A DNA stretch of 64,000 nucleotides from Strigamia acuminata (taxonomy: Eukaryota; Arthropoda; Chilopoda; Geophilomorpha; Linotaeniidae). The stretch lies in the NCBI GenBank assembly GCA_949358305.1, contig OX442318.1:2652501-2716500 (forward strand), given 5' to 3'. Made by a program: the position numbers and the translations under genes. The number at the start of each line of letters is the position of its first letter. Position 1 is the stretch's first letter. The notes beneath the pieces are model-generated. The model did not search any database, was not told the DNA's origin, and worked only from the letters and a program-made list of their open reading frames with translations. Positions 36,301-47,700 of this stretch are shown piece by piece.

Positions 36301-39300
36301 AATTGCATTTTTTGCATAAAAAATTTCATTTTTGCATTAAAAATTTCATTTTTTGCATGAAAAATTTCATTTTTGCATTAAAAATTGCATTTTTTGTATG
36401 AAAAATTTCATTTTTGCATTAAAAATTGAATTTTTTGTATGAAAAATTGCATTTTTTGTATGAAAAATTGCATTTTTTGTATGAAAAATTGCATTTTTTG
36501 TATGAAAAATTGCATTTTTGCATTAAAAATTGCATTTTTGCGTACAAAATTACACTTTTTTTGCATTAGAAATTGCATTTTTAACGTTAAAAGTGCATTT
36601 TTGTATAAAAACCCAAAACTCAAAATCCTGTCTGCAAAAATTTACCGTTTCATATAGAAAAAGACTCCCTGTTGATCCTCAGCAGGCTGCCCGGTCCTGT
36701 AGAACTGCAGCGCCACGTCCTGGGGATCGCACTGCTTGGCCGCCATTAAACACAACTCGACAACGGCGCAGTAGCATTCGACCGCTTGAAAGTGCGAACA
36801 AATGAGCCCGAGATTCGTCTCCAATGGGATTTGTTTGGCCAACTGTCCAAATTTCATTTCCAATTAAATTAAATCAAAAATTAAATTTAAATTAAATCAC
36901 TTTGAGTCCTTCGCTGACGAGTTGTTCTTTTTCTTGCAAGTTGAAGACTTGGCGCGCGTGCAGCAAAATTTCGATCGTCTGCAATTGAATTTGGTAAAAA
37001 TTTGGACTCGGATGCTTTCACTTTTCGTTTACTTTGGCGGAAACTGCGTCCTCGGCTTTGAAGAGGGATGGGCACACTTTTTCGAGTCGGCTGCTGATGG
37101 TGTCGGTGGCTGCGCAGTCGCCCAGGTAGCGGTTCACCAGAGCGGTTATTAAAGCACTTGCAACCTAAAAAGTTTTACATTTTTAATAAAGAAATTTAAA
37201 AAATTTGTATATTTTTAGCTGGAAAAAGTAAATTTTCGTTCAATTATTTTCTGAAAAAACAATTTTTGATGTAATAACTCAATTTTTGACGCAAAAACTC
37301 AATTTTTGACGTAAAAACTCAATTCCAGATATAAAAACTCAATTTTTGACGTAAAAACTCAATTCCACATGTAAAAATTCAATTTCTAACGTAAAAACTC
37401 AGTTTTTAACGTAAAAACTCAATTTTTAACGTAAAAACTCAATTTTTAACGTAAAAACTCAATTTTTAACGTAAAAACTCAATTTTTAACGTAAAAACTC
37501 AATTTTTAACGTAAAAACTCAATTTTTAACGTAAAAACTCAATTTTTAACGTAACAACTCAATTTTTAACGTAAAAACTCAATTTTTGACGTATAAACTC
37601 AATTTTTTATGAAACAAAATCAATTATTAAACGCAAAAATTCAATTTTTTAACGCAAAAGTATTCTTTGAATATATTTACTCCTCGTCCGTTGATTATCA
37701 AGTCGCGGAAGGTCATGGATCGAAGTTGTGTTTGGCTGTCTCGATCCAGAGTGGACACAATGACGGCAAATTGGTGTTCGACTAGAACTTTGCACAGGCC
37801 CAGCATTTCGGCCAGTCTGGCCAGCAGTTGTTGCAGTTGGACTAGAGAAGCTCGTTCTTGCATTTGCGCTTCCACTGTCAATTCAATTTCATTCTTATTT
37901 CCATTCTCACGAACAATTTGCATTTTATTCGTTACCTTGGCTTTTGTTCGTGTGTAAATGCATGTAATTGCGCACACGCGTCGCGTTTTGAGGTCTGCAA
38001 GTAAAAGAAAGATTTTATTTCTTCAAATATTTATTTAATTTATTTGTTTTACTGTTTAATCTGTCCGTTTTTCTCCAAAAACTCTCGCAAAACGCTAATT
38101 TGCGAGAGATATCCATCAAAATCGATCGAAGTCATTAGATTTTCCAACTGAAATTTTAAACAAAAAGATTTAAATAAAAATTAAATAATAATCAATAAAT
38201 AAAAATAAATTATTTCGTTCAGTAGCATAAAAATTTCGTCAAATTTTATGAAAAATTGATGAAATTTCATCAAATTTTATGAAAAATTGATAAAATTTCG
38301 TCAATTTTTCTAAAAATTGATCACATTTCGTCGATTTTTATGAAAAATTGATCAAATTTCGTCGATTTTTATGAAAAATTGATCAAATTACGTTAAATTT
38401 TTCTAAAAATTGATCAAATTTCGTCAATTTTTCTAAAAATTGATAAAATTTCGTCAATTTTTATGAAAAATTGATCAAATTACGTTAAATTTTTCTAAAA
38501 ATTGATCAAATTTCGTCAATTTTTCTAAAAATTGATCAAATTTCATCAAATTTTATGAAAAATTGATAAAATTTCGTCAAATTTTATGAAAAATTGATAA
38601 AATTTCGTTAAATTTTATAAAAAATTGATAAAATTTTATCAAATTTTATGAAAAATTGATAAAATTTCGTTAAATTTTATGAAAGATTGATAAAATTTCG
38701 TCAATTTTTCTAAAAATTGATAAAATTTCGTCGATTTTTATGAAAATTGATCAAATTTCGTTAAATTTTACGAAAAATTGATCAAATTGACCAAAAATAC
38801 GAAAAAATAGATTTGATTACATATTTCATTTTGCCCTGCTGCGTCTTCACTGTCACTTCTCTGACGAAATAAGAATCCCAGATGGAGCGAACGATGCGAC
38901 TCGTGTACAAATAGAGGCCGTTGTGTTTGCCCGAATAAATCATCTGCGCTCCCTCGCCCGTGCCGTGGGCCACCTGCACGAACGAATTGGGCGAAATCGG
39001 TGTGGACGTTTGCTGACCCAATCCCTGACTCGTGCCCGCCCAAGCGCCCGTCACCAACGGACTCCCGAACGGAAATTGCGCAGTCAACTGAGTTTCACTG
39101 GAAATCGGCGACGCGACCGTCGGCATTTGCTGCAATATTTGCGGCTCCCCGCCGAAGATGAAGAACGCCCGCGTCGCCCATTCGGCAACCTACAATTATA
39201 AAAAATTAAAAATAATTAAAAAAAAAATTCAAAAATAATTCAAAAATAATTCAAAAATAATTCAAAAATAATTCAAAAATAATTCAAAAATAATTCAAAA

Positions 39301-42300
39301 ATAATTCAAAAATAAATTCAAAAATAATTCAAAATAATTCAAAAATAATTCAAAAATAAATTCAAAAATAAATTCAAAAATAATTAAGAAATAATTCAAA
39401 AATAATTCAAAAATAATTCAAAAATAATTCAAAAACAATTCAAAAATAATTCAAAAATAATTCAAAAATAAATTCAAAAATAATTCAAAAATAATTCAAA
39501 AATAAATTCAAAAATAAATAAAAAATTCAAAAATAAAATAAACAAAATCAAACTTCAAAATTTCAAAATTCAAGAAATTCAAGAAAAAATAATTCAATTT
39601 TTGAATTCGATTATTTTTTCTCCAAAATTTTTATCCATTACTTGTAAATCTTGGACCGCCGTACTGCAAGCGAGTATGAGACACGACGCGCACCCCTGTT
39701 CCTCCTGGTGTATCATGAAGAACGACTTGACCGCATCGCACTCCGGTCCCTGGTTCTCGATCAACAGCTGCCGGAGCCTGTCCACTGGCCGCGACTGCGT
39801 GATAATATAAATCCCTTGCGGCGTGAGCAAGTGGAACTGGCGCGGTTGTTGTACGTGTTGGGTCACCACGAGCGGCGGGTCCACGGGATTCGTTACGTGA
39901 CGTTGCGGTAGAATGCGCGGTGCGGAATTCGGCACTTCGCACAGCGCCCACACTTTCGAGTCCAACGGGATGATGCACTGAAATTGAGCAATCAAAATCA
40001 AATAGGGCACAATGCATTTGCATAATTGCATTTTTATGCATTTGTTGATACCAAAATGCATTTTTGCAAGATTTTTAGATAGAAAAATGCATTTTCTAGC
40101 ATTTTTTTTTAAAGAGAAAATGCGATTTGCAGCGTTTTTATCATTAAAAAATTGCATTTTGCATTTTGTAGCATTCCAGTATTTTTATTATTTAAATAAA
40201 AACTGCATCCTGTAGCATTTTTAATTCTCACACAAAAATAAATTCTTAAGTATTTTCTAGACATAAAAATGCGATGTTTAGCATTTATTTGATTTAAAAA
40301 TGCGATATTTAGCATTTTTGTGTTATAAAAGGCACTTTTAGAATTACAATAGAGCATCGATTATCGGAACACCGGTTATACGAACAATCGGTTATCCGAA
40401 AAGCAGTAAGCGATTTTTTAAATCGATTTTTACCAATTTTTGTTTTTTTAAATCGATTTTTACCGATTTTTGTTTTTTTAAATCGATTTTTACCGATTTT
40501 TGTTTTTTTAAATCGATTTTTACCAATTTTTGTTTTTTTAAATCGATTTTTACCGATTTTTGTTTTTTTAAATCAATTTTTACCGATTTTTCTTTTTTTA
40601 AAACGATTTTCACCTATTTCTAATCGGTTTTTGATGTTTTTTGACAATTTTTATCCATTTTTGGTCAGTTTTAATTGCTTTTTAACTATATTAAGTGACG
40701 TTTTATTTTCATACGTGTATAAACCTAATGTTCAATTCCGCAAACAAATCGGTTTATGAACACCTTTGGCTCTCAATTAGTTCGGATAATCGATGCTCAC
40801 TGTATATAAATATATATATCGTGCCACAACATAATTCAACCATAAATATCGAATTTGTGTTATTTTTCTGCAATTTCCACGTCCAAAAATGCAATTTCCA
40901 CGTCCAAAAATGCAATTTCCACGTCCAAAAATGCAATTTCCACGTCCAAAAATGCAATTTCCACGTACAAAATTGCAATTTCCACGAACAAAAATTCAAT
41001 TTCCAGTACATAAATGCAATTTCCACGTATAAAAATGCAATTTCCACGTAATACAAAAATTAATCTTCAATCACTAAAAAAAATATCCACCTGAGTCTCC
41101 ATCAAATGTTGCTGAAACGGAAAATTATCCGACGAAAGCATCCAAAGAGCATCCAAATTAGTCTGCGACGAAACCAACAACAACGTCCCTAAACAAAACA
41201 AAAACAAAAATAAAAAAAAAACCCAAAAAAAAACCCCAAAAAAAACTCAGCACCCTTCCTATAGTGCGCCGTGTGCACCTTCCCGGGCCTCTGCGGCACC
41301 GCATTCGCCGCGAACCCCGGCGGCAACCGAATGTGCATCAGATGCAAACAATTCGGCCTCGTCTGCACCGACGTGTGCGCCATCGACGTCGTGAAATAAA
41401 GCCGAACGCCGGCCTGCGTCACCACCACCAGATTGATGTGCGCAGACTCGTTGTCCTCGACGGCCGCGATGTGCACGACCGACTTGAAGTTGCCCGGGTC
41501 GATCGTGCTCGCCAGTTTGGTCGCGTAGTTCGTGATGGTTTGGTGCGACATTGTGATCACTTTGCACATCTCGTCGCCTTTCTTGCCCATGTCGAACACC
41601 TGCACGGTGCCGCGCTCCGAACGCGTGAACAGGATTTGGCGCGTGGCGTCCACGGCGATCTGCACGATGGCGTCTGAAAGCAAATCGAGTCGAGTCGAGT
41701 CGAGTCGTCAATGATTGATTGATTGATTCACCTTCGGAGAATGCGATGGTGAGGAAGCTCGGTATTAGGAAGGCGAGCGAGTTGCTCGAGTGGTTGATTT
41801 TGCGGCATTTGCGGGTGAACCAGCCGTCTGACGCCTGCAAGTTAACACGAAAAACGGTGTAAAGTTCAATTGTAAGGCCTAAGGTTGCACATTTCGGTCT
41901 ATAAGTGTGCTTATTCTGTGTAAATGCACATTTCGGGTATAAAAATGGTCTATTTTTGCACGTAAATGCACATTTCGGTCTATAAGTGTGCTTAATCTGT
42001 GTAAATGCACATTTCCGGTCTAAAAATGGTCTATTTTTGCACGTAAATGCACATTTTTGGTCTAGAAAAGTCTATTGTTGCACGTAAACGCACATTTTCT
42101 TTCTAAAAATGTCCATTATTGGTCTAAATACGTCTATTTTTGCACGTAAATGCAAACTTTTGGACTAAAAATGTCTATTTTCGCACGTAAATGCACATTT
42201 TTTTGTAAGAAAACGTAAAATTTAGTCTAAAAACGTCTATTTTTGCACGTAAATGCACATTTTCGGCCTACAAATGTCTATTGTTGCACATAAATGCATA

Positions 42301-44006
42301 TTTTCTGTTTAAAAACGTACACTTTAGTCAAAAAACATCTATTTTTGCACGTGACTGCACATTTTTAGTCCATTTTAGTCTAAAACATCTATTTTTGCAC
42401 GTAAATGCCCATTTTTAGTCCATTTTAGTCTAAAACATCTATTTTTGCACGTTAATGCACATTTTTAGTCCATTTTAGTCTAAATACGTCTATTTTAGCT
42501 CGTAAATGAACATTTTTGTTGTAAAAACGACCATTTGTGCACGTAAATGCACAAATATCGCCACGTTTGGCCTCGGTCAATTCGTTATACTTGATAAAAA
42601 AATTCGTAAAGACATCCGTCTTTGCTCCCCATGAATATGCGGCCGTTCGGCGTGCTGGCCATGCACACGAAGAAAGTGTTATCGGAAGGCAGTGGGAAGA
42701 GCGGTTCTGGCAATAAATGCATTTCGCTTTGGAAGATATCGTCTAGAAAACAATAACACACAAAAAAATTAAGTAATCACAAAAATTATTTAAAATTCGT
42801 GCAAATAAACACCTCCGGTAAAACTAACGCCCAATAAAATCACTTCGACGGGTGTCGCGAGACACAGCAAGTAGTGCACGTGACTCCGAAATATCCCCGG
42901 CTTCGGCTTCGCGAGGCCAACGCTTAATATTGTTTCATTTAAACCGTTAAAATATGCCAAATCGGTCCTAAAAAAATAAAAAAAAACAATAAAAAATCAT
43001 GTTTTATGTATGATCGCGTAAAATCTTGTAAAATCAAGTATGATCACGTAAACTCACGTAACAATCATGTAAAATCAAGCAATATCACGTAAAATCAAGT
43101 AAAATCCCGTAAAATCAAGTAAAATCACGTATAATTAAGTAAAATCAAGTAAAATCAAGTAAAATCAAGTAAAATCACGTAAAATCACGTAAAATCAAGT
43201 AAAATCACGTATAATTAAGTAAAATCAAGTAAAATCAAGTAAAATCAAGTAAAATCACGTAAAATCACGTAAAATCAAGTAAAATCATGTAAAATCAAGT
43301 AAAATCACGTAAAATAAAGTCAAATGCAGACAAATCAAGAAAAATTATCAAAATTCAATAAAACAAACATCAAAATTCAATGAAAAACATCCAAATCCAA
43401 TGATAAATCATTGCTAATCGTCAAAAATCATTAATAAATAAATAAAAAACCAAATTTTCCCAAATTTCCCAACACTAATAAATATATTTACCCATTGCTA
43501 TATGTCCACACGAACAAATCGCTGTCAATCGTCAGCCACGCACGACCGATTTCCGGAAACAACCCCATCATACAATTCGACTGCATATCTACACAACCCA
43601 TTAAAGACCAAAAAATCGAAAAAAAACATCGAAAAACATCAAAAATCCACATTTCCCAAGGATACGTGCGAATTGCTCGACTAATTCTGCGGGTAACGGA
43701 ACTCTCCTCGCGACATTCGTCGGTTTCAAAACCCCTAAGCCCAAAGTCGGCGACGAAACGTCCGGGTAATCGAAATTCTGAAGTCCACTCACGTGTGGCT
43801 CGGCTAAAAATTAATAAAAAACAATTTTAATTCATCAAATTCGTCAATTTTCCATCAATATATTCCTCACTGTGGCCCGACATGTGTAGAATTTCGATTA
43901 AATCTTGAAAACTGCTGTCTTTCTGGACGAACCGATCCACCATTTTGGCTGCCATTTCATCCTGTTGATTGTTGCTATGTTGTGCGACCATACTGTGAGA
44001 TCCCAT
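33346..44006 (-). CDS. Nup155: Nuclear pore complex protein Nup155
   Basis: Scaffold nucleoporin of the inner ring, an N-terminal beta-propeller followed by a long alpha-solenoid. I read 22 coding exons: 44006-43871, 43803-43666, 43588-43492, 42967-42813, 42742-42591, 41834-41732, 41673-41254, 41188-41091, 39977-39642, 39189-38821, 38147-38053, 37994-37936, 37874-37681, 37164-37033, 36978-36901, 36842-36646, 36024-35883, 35812-35553, 34868-34408, 34344-34208, 33655-33552 and 33490-33346. They total 4008 bp, 1335 residues (human 1391). Diagnostic stretches include [62 protein letters not shown]-type [33 protein letters not shown] and [20 protein letters not shown]. The weakest call is the short (57 bp) intron at 36843-36900. 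Nearly every long intron contains a tandem array with its own sequence. Confidence 0.96.
33955..34175. repeat. 31 bp tandem array in a Nup155 intron
   Basis: About six copies of GTCGAAATTGATCATTTTTA plus 11 bp (AGTCAAAGTTC), with point differences. Confidence 0.85.
34980..35540. repeat. ~20 bp degenerate tandem array in a Nup155 intron
   Basis: Units such as AATGCAAAAATGCACTTTTT and AATGGAAAAATGCACTTTTTT, in which an A5 tract and a T5 tract alternate. Spacing varies by one or two bases. Confidence 0.8.
36073..36605. repeat. 20 bp tandem array, perfect core, in a Nup155 intron
   Basis: From 36073 to about 36260 nine copies of GCATGAAAAATTGCCTTTTT are nearly identical, exactly in 20 bp register. 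To 36605 the array continues with 19-21 bp variants of GAAAAATTGCATTTTTTGTAT. Confidence 0.95.
37255..37615. repeat. 20 bp tandem array in a Nup155 intron
   Basis: About 18 copies of GTAAAAACTCAATTTTTAAC in exact 20 bp register; edge copies carry point changes (TTGAC, CCAGAT). Each half-unit carries one A5 or T5 tract. Confidence 0.95.
38226..38790. repeat. 30-31 bp tandem array in a Nup155 intron
   Basis: About 18 copies of units like GATCAAATTTCGTCAATTTT plus TCTAAAAATT (30 bp) or the 31 bp form with TATGAAAAATT. Confidence 0.88.
39218..39540. repeat. 11 bp tandem array in a Nup155 intron
   Basis: About 28 copies of AATTCAAAAAT, occasionally expanded to 12 bp by one extra A. Confidence 0.92.
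40347..40802. mobile_element. Pogo/Tigger-like MITE carrying a 30 bp tandem array
   Basis: The termini are inverted repeats of the AGCATCGATTATCSGAAC type: left CAATAGAGCATCGATTATCG, right CGGATAATCGATGCTCACTG. They are flanked by TA at 40345-40346 and 40803-40804. Inside, at about 40405-40610, lie six to seven copies of a 30 bp unit (AAATCGATTTTTACCGATTT then TTGTTTTTTT). No transposase is present. The element lies in a Nup155 intron. Confidence 0.75.
40868..41050. repeat. 21 bp tandem array in a Nup155 intron
   Basis: About eight copies of TGCAATTTCCACGTCC followed by AAAAA, starting 65 bp downstream of the pogo-like MITE. Confidence 0.9.
41925..42560. repeat. Degenerate ~20.5 bp array in a Nup155 intron
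   Basis: The anchor word CACGTAAATG appears at about 41959, 42040, 42081, 42143, 42183 and 42246. The spacings are 81, 41, 62, 40 and 63 bp, all near multiples of 20.5. Between anchors are GTCTATTTTTG and CATTTTTGGTCTAAAAA words. Confidence 0.8.
43005..43325. repeat. 10 bp tandem array in a Nup155 intron
   Basis: About 30 copies of AAAATCAAGT or AAAATCACGT in 10 bp register. The order of AAGT and ACGT variants is itself repeated, so blocks of units were duplicated. Confidence 0.93.
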
Positions 44007-44226
44007 CTCGAAATTGCCGTCTGAAAGTGTACAATTTTGGGTCCGTTAAAGCGCCAAATTCAAACAAAAGTTGAGATTTTTACAAAAATTCGCGTTCCTA
44101 TACAAATAAAAAATTATAATCGTTACAAACAAGTGTCGTAGAACATCATTCGCGTCTAAATTTGTAAAAAATCTAATCAAAAACACCTCAAAACGATGTT
44201 TTTTTAAAACGGGAAAAACTCCTTAC

Positions 44227-44330
44227 CGCTCCTATCGCCACTTTGGTCAATATGGCTGATTTGTTGGTTCCGGTTCCGCTTTACCCGCCATCTATCGGCA
44301 AAATAAAAAACTACTAAAATAAATGACTGC
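44227..44330 (-). promoter_or_regulatory. Nup155 5' UTR exon with short upstream open reading frame
   Basis: A good minus-strand donor (GAGCG|GTAAGGAG) ends this exon at 44227; it would splice to the exon containing the Nup155 ATG. It carries an upstream ORF from 44291 to 44247 (14 codons, starting MAGKAEPEP) in front of the main start. The sequence between 44331 and the glycine decarboxylase ATG at 44725 must hold both promoters of this head-to-head pair. Confidence 0.5.
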
Positions 44331-44724
44331 TTTTTTATAACCTAGACTCCTTTATTTCGCTCGTACCTAATAAATATTTGAATTCCAAACGAACAAATTA
44401 ATAAAAATCATTTTCCAACAACCTATTGTTACATTTTTATAAATCAAATCGTTTATTGAATCCGCATGAAATTAATAATTGCTATTTAATAGCAACTATC
44501 AAAGATGACTATCAGATAAGCCAAGTCAGTGACATCCAAACTCTCCAGTTAAACAACAAATTAAAAGCTGGTGATCATCACGTGGACAAATTAGTTTAAA
44601 CACATTCAAAGCCCTATTGGCTGCCTTGAGCTACACATTTTAGAGGTCAAATCCTGCTACAATAAAAGGGGAAAACAAGAGCAGTTGACAGATAAAGGAG
44701 AAAAGGAGAAGAAGACACAACACA

Positions 44725-47700
44725 ATGCGCCCTCTGCCGGTCGCCGCCCGCATTTGTCAAGCAAGGGCAAGGGTCATCCACTTGACCCCGCGTTCCATAT
44801 CCTTTTTCCAGCCACCTGTAAGAAAACTAGACAAAGTCCTAGGCACCAGAGATGAATTTGCAGACAGACATATTGGACCCAGAGAAGAGGAAACTCAAGA
44901 AATGTTGAATTTTCTTGGACTCAAGGTAAAAAAATTACAAAAAAATTACAAAAAAACTACAAAAAAGCAACAAAAAATATGAAAAACATTTAATTTAATT
45001 TTCCTACTTAAAATGGATAATTATTTATGGCATGTAAACACCTGTTTGATGGTTTTTAAGCCTTGGCAACAGGCACTGCCATTACATATTGATGATGTCA
45101 TCAATGTTTTATTGGTTTTCATCACACAAATAATTTATTTTAATTGTCTTTTGTTATTTTGCAGTCACTCAATGAGCTCGTGGACAACACATTGCCCCAT
45201 AATATCAGACTGAACAGACCCCTCAACTTGGATGAACCATTGGGTCAGTGTGCAAAAAAAAGAGTCGCTGTAAAAGCCGGTCTTCTCAGTGTGGGAGTTG
45301 GACAGGGAATAGATTTAGTAACTTATAATTATTTGTCTTGATTTTCTAGATGAAGCAAATCTACTGAAAAGGGCAACTGAACTTGCTGAGAAGAACAAAG
45401 TGTGGAGAAGTTTCATTGGTCTTGGTTATTCCAATTGCTACACACCAACCAGCATATTAAGAAATATATTTCAGAATCCAGGATGGTGAGTTGTCTTGAT
45501 AATCTTGATAATCTTTTAATGGTCACTGGAATCCAGTTAAGATAAGATATAAACAGATAAAAAATAATATCATGTTGCTGAGGTGTTTTTCTTTGCCTGG
45601 GAGGCTTTGCTGCATTTCACACACAATTAAAACTTGCAGTTATCACAGAGATAAAATGGAATGGCAGTTTTAAGATTGCTTCAATTGTGTTGAAATTTTT
45701 GTATTGTAGGATTGCGGTGTTTGGGGGATCCTGGACACGGCACCAAATGGGAACCCGGCTAATTTATATTTCTAAAATTAAACCAGATTTTATCAAAATC
45801 TTTATTTCATTTAGTCTTATTTTAGGCATTGATTCACTGGAATGGGGCCCCTAGAAACCTGGGGGCCCATTTTGACGCAAAATACTTTTTTTTTTGTGCC
45901 AGGTTTACGCAGTACACTCCCTACCAACCAGAAATCTCGCAAGGACGTTTGGAATGTCTTCTCAACTATCAGACTATGGTCTGTGACCTCACAGCTTTGG
46001 ATGTTGCCAATGCATCTCTTCTGGATGAGGGCACAGCAGCAGCCGAAGCAATGAGTTTATGTTGCAGGTAAATAAATGTGATTCTAATCCTTAAAACAGA
46101 CTCATTAATTCAATTTTCCACAGACAAACCAAGCGTAAAAAGTTTTATCTCTCCGACAAACTCCACCCACAGTCTCAAGCGGTAGTTGAAACCAGAGCAC
46201 GGTAAGAAGCAAACTATTCAAGAAATAAAGATCAGATAAGCCAGTGGTTCCCAAACTGTGTGCCCTCGCAAAAAGTATTGCTACCTGCTTCTTGAAATTT
46301 TATGTACTCATTCTTCAATGTGTTATAATGTTCCAAAAAAATAATAATGCTGCTAACTTTTATAGTTTTGATACAGTGATGTTAGAAAGACAACTCACTC
46401 ATTAAAGTCTATGGTAATTTTTAAAAAAATGATATATTTTGTCTTTTGTTAAACACAAATAACTAAAAAAAAAAATTTAAAAATTAATTTTTGGTACATA
46501 GATTATTTTAAAAACATTTTTTGAGGCCACATTAACCTTTTAAGTAGCTGAATGTGTCATTTTAGCTAAAAAAAAACGAGGTGGCCAATAGAACCCGACA
46601 GTGAAGGTGAATGTGGCCACCATGGTTTTTTTTTAAAAACAAGAAATGTGTGACAAAAAATTAAAATGTTTAATATGGGTATTGTAACTCTACCTAAGAC
46701 CCACCTAAACACATAGTTAACAGTTCTGTAGTTATTAAATTGAAGACACTATTAACAATTTACTAAAAAAAATCGGCCACATTCACCCGACTTTACGGTA
46801 AACGTTTAACGAGAAAACTCATTCATTGCTGCCATTTTATAATTCTAGAGCGCTGGGAATTGAAATAATCGTCAGTCCAGTAGAAGACATGGATTTCTCG
46901 AATAAAGATATCGGCGGAGTTCTCTTTCAATATCCAAATACCCAAGGAGGACTTTTTGACCCAACACTACTAATACAAAGTGCACGAAGAAATGGGGTAG
47001 AGCTTTCCCTTTAAGGCCAGCATCCAGTATCTTGATGAAAAATTCAAGATAGTGGGTGTAGACTATAGTATTTTAGTCCTGAGCTTCATTACTGTTTCTG
47101 CTTATGGGCATCTAAATTATAGATAATGATGACTAATATTAATCCAAACTATAGGCATTGACTGTTTGTGCAACAGATCTGTTAGCTCTGACTCTGGTGA
47201 AACCTCCTGGTGAATTTGGCGTAGACATTGCTGTCGGCACGAGCCAACGCTTCGGAGTTCCTTTGGGTTATGGTGGACCGCACGCGGCTTTCTTTGCCGT
47301 CAAAAACTCGTTGGTCCGACTAATGCCGGGAAGAGTTGTCGGAGTGGCCAAAGATGTTAATGGCCGCGAAGGACTTCGACTGGCTTTGCAGACCCGCGAA
47401 CAGCACATCAGAAGAGACAAGGCAACGAGCAACATATGCACCGCTCAAGCACTCTTAGCCAACATGGCGGCCATGTACGCAGTCTATCATGGTCCGAAAG
47501 GTCTAAGACACATTTCGCAGAGAATTCACAAGGCAACTTTGCTGCTGGCTGAAGGTATGGAAAGCCAGAATTTAAAATTCAAAATTTGTGGACCATTTTT
47601 TTTAATTAGGTGTTATCCAAGCTGGACATACGCTAGAACACCCCTTGTTCTTCGATACCTTGAAGATCAATCCAGTGACGGATCCAAGCGAAGTGAAACT

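Noticed and set aside
36053-36657. Repetitive open frames on both strands
   Set aside because: By-products of the 20 bp GCATGAAAAATTGCC array in a Nup155 intron.
41264-41677. 137-codon Arg/His-rich plus-strand frame
   Set aside because: Antisense shadow of the GC-rich Nup155 propeller exon.
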